Assembly (NCBI RefSeq): GCF_006547145.1
Contig: NZ_CP041244.1
Span: forward strand, 6,820,001 to 6,884,000
From: Actinomadura sp. WMMA1423
GTDB taxonomy: Bacteria; Actinomycetota; Actinomycetes; Streptosporangiales; Streptosporangiaceae
Reading direction: 5' to 3'
Length of the DNA: 64,000 nucleotides
The translations under genes were made by a program, and so were the position numbers. Below are positions 33,002-40,930 of this stretch, one piece after another (within the stretch, counting starts at the first letter, position 1; each line of letters opens with the position of its first letter). The notes beneath the pieces are model-generated. The model worked only from the letters and a program-made list of their open reading frames with translations. It did not search any database and was not told where the DNA came from.

Positions 33002-34594
33002 GTGTACGACTACATCATCGTGGGAGCGGGCAGCGCGGGCTGCGTCCTCGCCGCCCGACTGACCGAGGACCCCTCCGTGAAGGTCCTGCTGCTGGAGGCG
33101 GGCCCGCCCGACGACGCCCCGGAGATCCACATCCCGGCCGCCGTGGCCGCGCTGATCAAGGGGCCGTACGACTGGGACTACGAGACCGTCCCGCAGGAGC
33201 ACGCGGCGGGCCGCAGCGTGTACTGGCCGCGCGGGCGCACGCTCGGCGGCAGCTCGTCCACCAACGCGATGATCTACATTCGCGGGGCCCGCCACGACTA
33301 CGACACCTGGCGCGACTCCTACGGCTGCGACGGCTGGGGCTATGAGGACCTGCTGCCCTACTTCCGCCGCGCCGAGGACCAGCAGCGCGGCGACCTGCCC
33401 TACCACGGCGTCGGCGGCCCGCTGCGCGTCGAGGACCTGCGCTACAAGCACCCGCTGACCCGGGCGTGGGTGCAGTCGGCCAAGGCCTACGGCCTCGCCG
33501 CGAACAACGACTTCAACGGCCCGGGCCAGGACGGCGTCGGCTTCTACCAGGTCACCCACAAGCGCGGGCGCCGCTGGTCGACGGCCGCCGGCTACCTGCA
33601 CCCGATCGAGTTCCGCCCGAACCTGACGGTCGTGACAGACGCCCTCGCCACCCGCGTCGTGATCGAGGACGGCCGCGCCACCGGCGTCCGCTACGAGGCG
33701 CGGGGCGAGACGATGTCGGCCCGCGCCGAGGCCGAGGTGATCCTGTCCGGCGGCGCGGTGAACAGCCCGCAGCTGCTCATGCTCTCGGGCGTCGGCCCCG
33801 CCGACCACCTGCGGTCGCTCGGCATCGACGTCCTGGTCGACTCCCCGGTGGGGCAGCGCCTCCAGGACCACCCCTTCGTGAACGTCATGTTCGCCACGCC
33901 CCGCACCAAGCCCCTCTGGGAGCTCGCGAACGCGCGTTCCTTCGCCCTCTACCAGGCCCTGGCCCGGGGCCCCTACGCCTCCAACGTCGCCGAGGCCGGG
34001 GGGTTCGTCCGCACGGTGGAAGGCCTGCCCGCCCCCGACCTGCAGTACCACGTCCTGCCGACGCCCTTCGTCAACCAGGGCCTCACCGAGTCGTCCGAGC
34101 GCCTGCTGTCGGTCATGGTCACCGCGGTGGCGATCGAGAGCCGCGGCGCGCTCACCCTGCGCTCGGCCGGCCCGCACGCCAAGCCGCTGATCGATCCCGC
34201 CTACCTCGCCGACAAGGCCGACCTGGACATCCTGGTCGCCGGCGTCCGGCAGGCCCGCGAGATCGCCTCCACCGGGCCGCTGGCATCGCTGATCGGCGGC
34301 GAGTGGGCGCCCGGCGAGCAGGTCGACTCGGACGAGGCCATCGTCGAGTACGTCCGCCGCGAGGCCGCGACGCTGTTCCACCCCACCAGCACGTGCGCGA
34401 TGGGCGGGGACGACTCCGTCTGCGACACCGACCTGCGCGTCCGCGGCGTCGAGGGCCTCCGCGTGGTGGACGCCTCCGTCATGCCGGCCGTCCCGAGGGG
34501 CAACACCAACGCCCCGACGATCGCGATAGCCGAGCGCGCCGCCGACCTGATCCGGGGCCGCGCCCCCCTCGAACCCGCCGGCGCCCCGAAATGA
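33002..34594 (+). CDS. GMC-family FAD oxidoreductase (choline dehydrogenase-like)
   Basis: 530 residues. Rossmann FAD motif GAGSAGCVLAARL at the N-terminus, GMC signature GRTLGGSSSTNAMIYIRG, second signature SGGAVNSPQLLMLSGVGP, and the C-terminal active site with a histidine in LFHPTSTCAMG and an asparagine in GNTNAPTIAIAERAADLI. Oxidises an alcohol to an aldehyde or ketone; the substrate cannot be read from sequence. GTG start behind GGAGG. Confidence 0.9.
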   Translation: MYDYIIVGAGSAGCVLAARLTEDPSVKVLLLEAGPPDDAPEIHIPAAVAALIKGPYDWDYETVPQEHAAGRSVYWPRGRTLGGSSSTNAMIYIRGARHDYDTWRDSYGCDGWGYEDLLPYFRRAEDQQRGDLPYHGVGGPLRVEDLRYKHPLTRAWVQSAKAYGLAANNDFNGPGQDGVGFYQVTHKRGRRWSTAAGYLHPIEFRPNLTVVTDALATRVVIEDGRATGVRYEARGETMSARAEAEVILSGGAVNSPQLLMLSGVGPADHLRSLGIDVLVDSPVGQRLQDHPFVNVMFATPRTKPLWELANARSFALYQALARGPYASNVAEAGGFVRTVEGLPAPDLQYHVLPTPFVNQGLTESSERLLSVMVTAVAIESRGALTLRSAGPHAKPLIDPAYLADKADLDILVAGVRQAREIASTGPLASLIGGEWAPGEQVDSDEAIVEYVRREAATLFHPTSTCAMGGDDSVCDTDLRVRGVEGLRVVDASVMPAVPRGNTNAPTIAIAERAADLIRGRAPLEPAGAPK

Positions 34595-34597
34595 GGA

Positions 34598-34625
34598 ACG
34601 CCCCCGTCGTTTCCGACGGGGGCGT
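34598..34625. terminator. terminator between GMC gene and the microprotein gene
   Basis: ACGCCCCCGTCG (34598-34609) and CGACGGGGGCGT (34614-34625): perfect 12-bp stem, TTTC loop, 3 nt after the GMC stop; also downstream of the convergent microprotein gene. Confidence 0.88.
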
Positions 34626-34651
34626 GGCCGCTGGGACGCAGGCTGCGGGGC

Positions 34652-34762
34652 TCACCGCTTGAGCGCCTTCGCCAGGCGCGCGCGCCGGCTGTTCTTCGCC
34701 TCCTGCCGCAGCGTCCGTACCCGGTCCTCGATGACGACCTTCATGAACTCCTGGCTGAACAT
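34652..34762 (-). CDS. 36-residue microprotein (MFxxEFM-type), unknown function
   Basis: A very short gene with an excellent ribosome site (AAGGAGA, 7 nt before the ATG). The product begins MFSQEFMKVVIEDRVRTLRQ and ends ARLAKALKR: one amphipathic, strongly basic helix, cytoplasmic. It shares the pattern MFxxExM...ERxRxLRxEA...ARLA with the 62-residue product of 58481-58669, so the two look paralogous. I cannot assign a function. Confidence 0.75.
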   Translation of the reverse strand: MFSQEFMKVVIEDRVRTLRQEAKNSRRARLAKALKR

Positions 34763-35023
34763 TCCGCTTCTCCTTGTTCCCGCCGGTCCCTCTTGGCCCG
34801 ACATGTACAAGGTTCGCCCTAAGGCCCCACCTCCTACATCGGGACGAAGCCTTATCTAGGCATGCCTAGGCCGCCTTAGGTCGCTCCGCCGAGCCGGCCG
34901 GGCCGGTAAGCCGTAGAGGGGCCTGAGTTGTGTCAGGCGGGAGGCGGGGTGTGGACAGGCGGGGGCGGGATGTGTCACGATCCGGGCCATGATCAATGAA
35001 AGGGGCGGCGCCGCCCTCATCCG
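34763..35023. promoter_or_regulatory. divergent region with palindrome and uORF promoter
   Basis: Perfect 14-bp palindrome CTAGGCATGCCTAG at 34856-34869. TGGACA (34952-34957), 18-nt spacer, CACGAT (34976-34981) and, 7 nt on, an ATG (34989) opening a 12-codon ORF. Confidence 0.45.
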
Positions 35024-35027
35024 GTGA
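34989..35027 (+). CDS. 12-residue leader peptide ORF coupled to the DUF6745 gene
   Basis: ATG at 34989 to TGA at 35025-35027 encodes MINERGGAALIR. The stop overlaps the downstream GTG (GTGA at 35024-35027). The downstream gene has no ribosome site of its own, so it would depend on ribosomes finishing this ORF. The upstream promoter puts the transcript start at or next to this ATG. Confidence 0.45.
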   Translation: MINERGGAALIR

Positions 35028-36103
35028 GCGTCGACGTGCAGCGGGAAGCTGCCGCCGTACGCGCGGAGTGGCTCGGGCATCTGCTCTCCACCGCGCCCGC
35101 CGACCGTCCGGCCGCCGAGGCCGCCATCTGCGAGCTCTACCGCCTGATCGGGCTCGATCCACCCCGTTTCCACTGGGTGCCGTCGCCGCTGGCGGCCCTG
35201 GAGACCGTCCCGCCGGGCTTCCGGCCCCACCCGTCCGAGCGTGCGGACCGCCTGTCCGGCTGGCCGCTTCCGGTGCGTTTCCGCAGGCTGATCGACGGAC
35301 TGGCCGACCGGCTTGACAGCTCGGTCATGCGGCGCTCGCGCACGCTGGACCCGATGATCCGGCAGCTGGTCCGGATGCCGATCATCGACTCGGCCCGGAG
35401 CACGCTGCGCCGGGTGATCCGGTCGCAGCATGACGCGTACGAGCCGGGCTACGCCTGGCACGAGGCCCTGTGCCCGTCCTGGAGCGCCCACTACGACGCG
35501 GTTCGACGGATGTCCGACGTGGTCTTCACACCCGATCAGAACAGCCTGCTCGACCTGTGGGCGATGCTGGCCCGGTCCTGCGGCTGGTGGTTGCCGCGCG
35601 AGGAGGTCTGCGTCGTGTCCGAGCGGCCCGTCGAGATCCACACCGAGGTCTGGGGCGACGTGGGGCAGGTGCGCCTGCACCGTCCCGACGGCCCCGCGCT
35701 CCGGTACGCCGACGGGTGGGGCGTGCACGCCTGGCACGGCACGAAGGTGCCGGCCTGGGTGGTGGACGACCCGAGCGTCGAGCGGATCGAGCAGGAGGCC
35801 AACATCGAGGTCCGGCGGTGCGCGATCGAGCACATCGGCTGGGGCGACTACATCGACCGCGCCGGACTGCGGCTCGTGGCCGCGGCGCCGGACCCCGGCA
35901 ACCCCGGCTCGGAGCTGCGGCTCTACGACCTGCGCGAGCAGACCAGGGTGCTGCTCGCCGTGAACGGATCCGTCGAGCGCGACGGGCACCGCCGCCGTTA
36001 CGGGTTGACGGTCCCGGGAGCCCTCGCGGACCCGGTCGCCGCCGCCGGATGGACCTACGGGCTGTCCGCCGAGCAGTACTCCCGACTCGTCCGCCGAACC
36101 TGA
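35024..36103 (+). CDS. DUF6745-family protein
   Basis: 359 residues, soluble. The C-terminal half has the DUF6745 features: GPALRYADGWGVHAWHGTKVPAWVVDDP, then IEQEANIEVRRCAIEHIGWGDYI and RLVAAAPDPG...ELRLYDL. The N-terminal 150 residues are helical and hold AICELYRLIGLDPPRFHWVPSPLAAL. These proteins are often found with leucine-rich-repeat or effector-like genes, but the function is unknown. It forms an operon with the next gene, 11 bp away. Confidence 0.75.
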   Translation: MSVDVQREAAAVRAEWLGHLLSTAPADRPAAEAAICELYRLIGLDPPRFHWVPSPLAALETVPPGFRPHPSERADRLSGWPLPVRFRRLIDGLADRLDSSVMRRSRTLDPMIRQLVRMPIIDSARSTLRRVIRSQHDAYEPGYAWHEALCPSWSAHYDAVRRMSDVVFTPDQNSLLDLWAMLARSCGWWLPREEVCVVSERPVEIHTEVWGDVGQVRLHRPDGPALRYADGWGVHAWHGTKVPAWVVDDPSVERIEQEANIEVRRCAIEHIGWGDYIDRAGLRLVAAAPDPGNPGSELRLYDLREQTRVLLAVNGSVERDGHRRRYGLTVPGALADPVAAAGWTYGLSAEQYSRLVRRT

Positions 36104-36114
36104 AGGTGATCAAC

Positions 36115-36591
36115 ATGCCCATGAACCCTGCCCAGCCTGCGAGCCCCGCCCAGACCGTGACTCTGGACTCCCTTTCCCGGCAGACGGGGCTCGCCGTGCT
36201 CGACCATCTCGAACGGTCGGTGACCATCCCCGTCGTCGACGGGATCCAGGCCCAGGGCGATCTGATCGTCATCCCGATGTCCGAGATCTCGGGTCTGTCG
36301 ATCTGGGAGCACGCCACCTGGACGGACGTGCCGCCCGAAGGCGTCGAGCTGCTCCGGGGCGCGGCGGGCGGCAACCCGCACACCCTCGTAGCCGACCCCG
36401 GCGCCTGCCGCTGGACGAGGGACGTCTCGGAGACGGGCGGCCTGGCCATCGGCGTCTTCGAGGCGTCCGCCCCCGTCTACCTGCTGCACCCCGAGCACGG
36501 CGCGTCCGGCTGCGGCCCGGGGCGCTACGTCGTCCGCCGCCAGCGCGAGTACGCCCCCGGCGGCCGGGACCCCCGCCTGGTCGCCGACTGA
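36115..36591 (+). CDS. hypothetical protein paired with DUF6745
   Basis: 158 residues, no TM segment. Conserved-looking blocks: LERSVTIPVVDGIQAQGDLIVIP, EHATWTDVPPEGVELLRG, NPHTLVADPGACRWTRDV, and a C-terminal PVYLLHPEHGASGCGPGRYVVRRQREY. The IP...GDLIVIP pattern suggests a beta domain. Ribosome site AAGGTGAT. The tight spacing implies it works with the DUF6745 protein. Confidence 0.65.
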   Translation: MPMNPAQPASPAQTVTLDSLSRQTGLAVLDHLERSVTIPVVDGIQAQGDLIVIPMSEISGLSIWEHATWTDVPPEGVELLRGAAGGNPHTLVADPGACRWTRDVSETGGLAIGVFEASAPVYLLHPEHGASGCGPGRYVVRRQREYAPGGRDPRLVAD

Positions 36592-36619
36592 CGGGACGCC
36601 AGGCGGTGGCACCGGAACG

Positions 36620-37099
36620 TCAGGCGGTCTCGATGAAGCCGAGGCGGTCGTAGAGGCGGCGGGCGCGGCGGTTGCGGCGGGTCACGGCCAGAGTGAGGGT
36701 GTCGTGGCCCTGCACAGCCAGGGCGTGCATGACGGCCTGGACGAGCCCCTGGCCCACGCCGCGGCCCCCGTGGGTCGGGGCGGTGAAGAGGAACGCGAGC
36801 AGGGGCAGGTCGCGGTAAAGGGTCACGAGGGCCGCTCCCACAGGACGGTCCTCGTAATCGGCCACGAACGACCCCTGCGGCAGGAACGCACCGTACTCGC
36901 CGCCCATGGTGAGGTGGATCTCGCGGACGGCGCCCTGGACGTCGCCCACGTCCGCCTCGTCGGGGGTCCCGCGGTAGGCGTCCCACATGAGGGCGGCCAG
37001 GGCGGGGACGTCGCCGGCGGTGAACGGCCGGAGACCGGGCGGGGGAGGAGGCGGCGCACCCAGGCGCACCTCAAGACGGCTCCGCACGGGGGCGTTCAT
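36620..37099 (-). CDS. GNAT-family N-acetyltransferase
   Basis: 159 residues, one GNAT domain. The acetyl-CoA loop reads HGGRGVGQGLVQAVM (QxxGxG/A type) and the C-terminal strand LAVTRRNRRARRLYDRLGFI is typical. Substrate unknown. It sits downstream of the aldehyde dehydrogenase gene on the same strand, but a terminator hairpin (37116-37146) lies between. Confidence 0.85.
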   Translation of the reverse strand: MNAPVRSRLEVRLGAPPPPPPGLRPFTAGDVPALAALMWDAYRGTPDEADVGDVQGAVREIHLTMGGEYGAFLPQGSFVADYEDRPVGAALVTLYRDLPLLAFLFTAPTHGGRGVGQGLVQAVMHALAVQGHDTLTLAVTRRNRRARRLYDRLGFIETA

Positions 37100-37115
37100 G
37101 GTGTCGAGTCTAGGC

Positions 37116-37146
37116 GGCGCCCCCGCCGCGGACCGGTGGGGGCGCC
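37116..37146 (-). terminator. aldehyde-dehydrogenase terminator
   Basis: GGCGCCCCC (37116-37124) pairs perfectly with GGGGGCGCC (37138-37146), 13-nt loop, 5 nt past the stop. Confidence 0.75.
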
Positions 37147-37151
37147 CCTGG

Positions 37152-38651
37152 TCAGCGCTTGTAGCGACGGCCGTGGATCATGTTGATCATGCCGAGGACG
37201 CGCGCCATCTCCTTCTCGGTGCGGGCGAAGGTGGTGAGGTTCATGGTCGCGAACCGCTGGCGGGTGATGGCCTTCGGTCGGGCGAACTCGCGCAGGCCGT
37301 CCGCGCCGTGGATGCGGCCGAAGCCGGACTCGCCGACACCGCCGAACGGCAGGGCCGCGACCTGGGCGAAGGCGGCGAAGGCGTTGATGGACGTCATGCC
37401 CGACCGCATCCGGCGGGCGATGTCCATGGCGCGCGACTTGTCGCCGGAGAAGATCGTCCCGGCCAGGCCGTAGCTGGTCCTGTTGGCCTTCTCGACCGCC
37501 TCGTCCATGTCCTTCACGCGGTGGACGGTGATGGTGGGCCCGAACGTCTCCTCGCACACGGCGGACGAGTCGTCCGGCACGTTGGTCAGCACGACCGGCT
37601 CCACGTAGGGCTTGCGGACGGACTCGGCGCCGCCGACGACCGCCTTGCCGCCCTTCTCCAGGGCGTCCTTGATGTGGCGTTCGATGATGTCGAGCTGCGA
37701 GGGCATCGTGATGGGGCCGTAGGCGGCCTCCCGGTCGAAGCCGGGACGCAGGTCGCGGGCCTTCTCGGTCAGCTTGCCGAGGAACTTGTCGTAGGCCTCG
37801 TCCACGACGTAGATCCGCTCGACGCCGATGCAGGTCTGGCCCGCGTTCGACATGGCGCCCCACAGCGCGGCCTCGGCGGCGGCGTCGAGGTTGGCGTCGG
37901 CGTCGACGATGCAGGCGTCCTTGCCGCCGCACTCGGCGACGATCGGGGTGAGGTTCTCGGCGCAGGCCGCCATGACGCGCTTGGCGGTGCGGGTCGAGCC
38001 GGTGAAGGCGATCTTGTCGACGTGCGGGGAGGAGGCGAGCGCCGCCCCCGTCTCGCCGAGCCCGGTGACGGTCTGCAGGACGGGGTGCTCGGGGATCACG
38101 GCGGCGAACAGTTCGGCGAGGAACACGCCGACGCCCGGGGTGAACTCGGACGGCTTGAACACCACGGCGTTGCCGGCGGCGAGCGCGTAGGCGATCGAGC
38201 CCATCGGAGTGAAGATCGGGTAGTTCCACGGCCCGATGACGCCGACGACCCCGAGGGCCTGGTACTCCAGGACGCAGCGCTGGTTGATGGCCATGAGCCC
38301 GGGGTAGACGTTGCGCGGCCCGAGGACCTTCTGCGCGTTGCGCGCCGCCCAGTCCAGGTGCGTGATCGCCATGATCGTCTCGAGCTGGGCGTCCTGGACG
38401 GGCTTGCCGGTCTCCTGGTGGATGAGCTCGGCCATCCGGTTCAGGTTGCGGGTGAGCGAGCCCTTGACGTTCAGCAGCCGGAGCCTGCGCTCCTTCCAGC
38501 CGAGGGCGCGCCACCAGGCGGCCGCCTCGCGGGCGCGCTCGACCGCGGCGGCCACCGCGGCGGCGTCCTGGACGGGATGTTCGGCGACGACCTCGCCGGT
38601 GGCCGGGTTCAGCGACGCGAACGTCTCGGTGTTCTCCGTGGCCACGGACAT
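37152..38651 (-). CDS. NAD(P)-dependent aldehyde dehydrogenase (succinate-semialdehyde dehydrogenase-like)
   Basis: 499 residues. Catalytic C274 (NAGQTCIG), general base E240 (VAECGGKD), N143 (PWNYP) and the cofactor motif FTGSTRTAK are all present. The C-terminal KAITRQRFATMNLTTFARTEKEM is not typical of betaine aldehyde dehydrogenases and is closer to the SSADH/coniferyl type. Oxidises an aldehyde to the acid. Actual substrate unknown. Confidence 0.9.
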   Translation of the reverse strand: MSVATENTETFASLNPATGEVVAEHPVQDAAAVAAAVERAREAAAWWRALGWKERRLRLLNVKGSLTRNLNRMAELIHQETGKPVQDAQLETIMAITHLDWAARNAQKVLGPRNVYPGLMAINQRCVLEYQALGVVGVIGPWNYPIFTPMGSIAYALAAGNAVVFKPSEFTPGVGVFLAELFAAVIPEHPVLQTVTGLGETGAALASSPHVDKIAFTGSTRTAKRVMAACAENLTPIVAECGGKDACIVDADANLDAAAEAALWGAMSNAGQTCIGVERIYVVDEAYDKFLGKLTEKARDLRPGFDREAAYGPITMPSQLDIIERHIKDALEKGGKAVVGGAESVRKPYVEPVVLTNVPDDSSAVCEETFGPTITVHRVKDMDEAVEKANRTSYGLAGTIFSGDKSRAMDIARRMRSGMTSINAFAAFAQVAALPFGGVGESGFGRIHGADGLREFARPKAITRQRFATMNLTTFARTEKEMARVLGMINMIHGRRYKR

Positions 38652-38718
38652 GGGGAACCTCCCGGGAGGGGCCTGGGTAAGTGACTGCTTGCACGGCGGT
38701 ACCGGCTAGTAAACCACC

Positions 38719-40131
38719 CTAGGCGCCGGATCGGGCGTCCGGGATCCAGCTTCCGTGGAATCCGGCCGGCACGCGGCGCGGCAGCCGGACGCTCGCGGTG
38801 TGCGTCAGGTCGGCCGCGTCCAGCACCACCAGGTCGGACGCGCCGCCGCGGGTGACGATCGACAGCAGCCAGCCCTCGTCCTCCGCACGGCCTCCTGCCG
38901 GGACGCGGCCTCCTGCCGAGACAGGACCGCCTGCCGGGACGGGGCCGTCCTCCGCCGGGACGAACACGGCCTCGCCGACGTGCGCGTCCTCCCCGAAGTC
39001 GTGCGCGGAGGTCTCCTGCCCGCGCAGGTCGTACTTCACGATCGAGCCGCCGCCCACCGTGTAGAGGTAGCGGTGCTCCCTGCCGGTGCGGGCGTCGTCA
39101 TGCGTGGGGAACTCGACGCTGCGGTCGTCCAGGGGCTCCTCGGTCGCGCGGCCGGTCGCGGGGTCGAGTACCCAGCGGTACATGCTCGCGCTCTGCGAGC
39201 GCGCCGCCCCCGTGGCGGGGTCGATGGTCCCCCCGATGTCGCCCCAGAGCGCGGCGAAGTTCTCGGGACGGTAGCGTGCGCCGTCCACCACGACCCGTCC
39301 GGCCGCGTCCTCGTGGGCGTTGCCCACATGGAAGACGTAGCAGGGGGCGATGTCGTACCAGGTGACCTCGGCCGTCCCGTCCCGGCGCATCACGCCGAGC
39401 CGGGCGCCGTAGGAGTCGTCCCAGACGTAGGGCATGCCGGTCGTCCCGGACAGCGCCAGGTCGAAGTCGAACACCACCGGCAGGTCGAGCCAGACGACGT
39501 GGTTCTCGGTGATCGCGAAGTCGTGCATCATCGTCGGCCCCGGCACCTCGACCTCGCGGCTCTCGGCCAGCGTCCCGTCCGCCGCGAGCCGGTGGAAGGT
39601 GAGGTAGGGCTCGAACACCCCGTACCCGAAGAACAGCAGGTCGCCGGTGGCCGGGTCCTCCTTCGGATGCGCGGTCATCGCGGTGGTGAGGCGCCCGCCG
39701 AAGTCGCACGCGCCGACGGTCTCCAGCTCGGGCGTCACCTCGTAGGGGAATCCGGCCTCCACCAGCGCCCAGATCCTGCCCGCGTGCGGGATCACGTGGG
39801 TGTTGGCCTGCACGGAGCGGTAGTCGAAGGTGAGGTCGTCGCGGACCAGCGGCGTCCCGTGCAGGTAGGCGTCGGTCCGGACCCACCGGTTGCGGTACCA
39901 CTCGGCGCGGCCGTCCCGCAGCCGCACGCCGTGGATCATCCCGTGGCCGCTGAACCAGTGCCTGCTCGGCTCGCCGGGCCTGGGATTCGGCCCGTTGCGG
40001 AAGTATCTGCCGGTCAGCTCGGGAGGGAGCGTGCCGGTGACCTCCAGGTCGCGGGCGTCGGTCTCGTCGGGGACGGGGGCCAGGGGGCCGTCCAGCCAGG
40101 CGGCGGGGCGCTCGGTGATGTTCTCGCCCAT
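38719..40131 (-). CDS. carotenoid cleavage oxygenase family protein
   Basis: 470 residues, seven-bladed propeller with four iron-binding histidines: candidates are in TAHPKED, MMHDFAITENH, CYVFHVGNAHED and, at the C-terminus, GFHGSWIP. N-terminal LPPELTGRYFRNGPNP is the family hallmark. Between blades, before EGWLLSIV, it has a proline/glycine/alanine insert (PAGG repeats) encoded by 18-bp DNA repeats at 38889-38942. It should cleave a conjugated double bond in a carotenoid, apocarotenoid or stilbene. Likely co-transcribed with the upstream membrane-protein gene. Confidence 0.9.
   Translation of the reverse strand: MGENITERPAAWLDGPLAPVPDETDARDLEVTGTLPPELTGRYFRNGPNPRPGEPSRHWFSGHGMIHGVRLRDGRAEWYRNRWVRTDAYLHGTPLVRDDLTFDYRSVQANTHVIPHAGRIWALVEAGFPYEVTPELETVGACDFGGRLTTAMTAHPKEDPATGDLLFFGYGVFEPYLTFHRLAADGTLAESREVEVPGPTMMHDFAITENHVVWLDLPVVFDFDLALSGTTGMPYVWDDSYGARLGVMRRDGTAEVTWYDIAPCYVFHVGNAHEDAAGRVVVDGARYRPENFAALWGDIGGTIDPATGAARSQSASMYRWVLDPATGRATEEPLDDRSVEFPTHDDARTGREHRYLYTVGGGSIVKYDLRGQETSAHDFGEDAHVGEAVFVPAEDGPVPAGGPVSAGGRVPAGGRAEDEGWLLSIVTRGGASDLVVLDAADLTHTASVRLPRRVPAGFHGSWIPDARSGA
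38889..38942 (-). repeat. 18-bp coding repeat in the carotenoid oxygenase gene
   Basis: Three imperfect units of the GGCCTCCTGCCGGGACGC type encode repeated PAGG(R/P)V in a surface loop; length may vary between strains. Confidence 0.75.
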
Positions 40132-40167
40132 ATCGGTGCTCCTTTCCGAGCCTGCTTCGGCGGGGGG

Positions 40168-40785
40168 TCAGCGCAAGGACGGCTCGGGCTGCGACGTGTC
40201 GGGCGCCTCTGACAACGGTAGTCCGAGACGGGTCAGATGGCGCCTGCGCGCGGACTCGGGGTACCGCGCGGTGAAGACGGCCGGGCCCACGAAGCCGGTG
40301 ACCTTGACGGCGACCAGCAGCGCGGTGGCGTCCGGTGACCAGTGCTGGACACAGCCGAGAGCGGCCGCCAGCACGGTGAAGCTCGCCGCCCACACGGCGG
40401 TGAGCACGCGGTTGATGCTCCGGAACAGGTCCGTCGCGGCGATCTCCGCGGTGACCTGGCGGCGCGCGATGCCCGCTGTGAAGGGACGTCCGATCAGGAG
40501 CGTCCCCCAGGCGGTGAGCGCCAGCCAGCCGATCGCGAGCGAGGCGCCGTAGTCCAGCACCGGCGAACCGGGGACGGTGAACGCGAGCGCGGTGAGGGCC
40601 GCCATGAACACCGAGGTGGAGGCCTCCAGGATCAGCGAGTCGGCGCGGTGGCCCCGGCGCAGGTCCAGGCCGAGCAGGACCAGCGCCGCGACGAGCCCGG
40701 ATGCGGCCCCGGCCCTGTCGTCGAAACCGCTGACGACGGCGAGGAGGATCCACGGGAGGAACGTGCGGGCGTAGTACTTCGGCAT
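40168..40785 (-). CDS. multi-pass membrane protein, septation-protein-A-like
   Basis: 205 residues, five to six TM helices. It starts MPKYYARTFLPWILLAVVSG; AGGAGA lies upstream of the ATG at 40785. The order of helices, with LDLRRGHRADSLILEAST and DLFRSINRVLTAVWAASF, recalls IspZ-like inner-membrane proteins, but the match is weak. 36 bp before the carotenoid oxygenase gene, so one operon. Divergent from PadR. Confidence 0.65.
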   Translation of the reverse strand: MPKYYARTFLPWILLAVVSGFDDRAGAASGLVAALVLLGLDLRRGHRADSLILEASTSVFMAALTALAFTVPGSPVLDYGASLAIGWLALTAWGTLLIGRPFTAGIARRQVTAEIAATDLFRSINRVLTAVWAASFTVLAAALGCVQHWSPDATALLVAVKVTGFVGPAVFTARYPESARRRHLTRLGLPLSEAPDTSQPEPSLR

Positions 40786-40816
40786 GACCGGGGTCTCCTG
40801 GCTTCGCATTCGAACT

Positions 40817-40863
40817 GGCTTCACGTTCGGGCCGGCTTCACGTTCGGGCCGGCTTCACGTTCC
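40817..40863. repeat. 17-bp tandem repeat upstream of the PadR promoter
   Basis: GGCTTCACGTTCGGGCC at 40817-40833 and 40834-40850, then a third truncated copy leading into the operator region. Confidence 0.8.
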
Positions 40864-40908
40864 AACTATGACATGTCGAAGATAGACGTTCCAATTTTGA
40901 CATGTCAA
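40857..40908. promoter_or_regulatory. PadR operator candidate: two direct repeats ending in TGACATGTC
   Basis: 21-bp units at 40857-40877 and 40886-40906 match 19 of 21, period 29 bp. The second ends in the perfect palindrome TTGACATGTCAA (40897-40908), of the ATGT/ACAT type PadR proteins prefer. Confidence 0.6.
40879..40908 (-). promoter_or_regulatory. promoter of the membrane protein/carotenoid oxygenase operon
   Basis: Minus strand: TTGACA (40908-40903), 18-nt spacer, TATCTT (40884-40879). The -35 is one half of the TTGACATGTCAA palindrome. Confidence 0.6.
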
Positions 40909-40924
40909 CCATGGAAGCTAGAGT
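40897..40924 (+). promoter_or_regulatory. padR promoter, leaderless
   Basis: TTGACA (40897-40902), 16-nt spacer, TAGAGT (40919-40924); transcription should start at the ATG at 40931. Confidence 0.6.
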
Positions 40925-40930
40925 GCGGGC

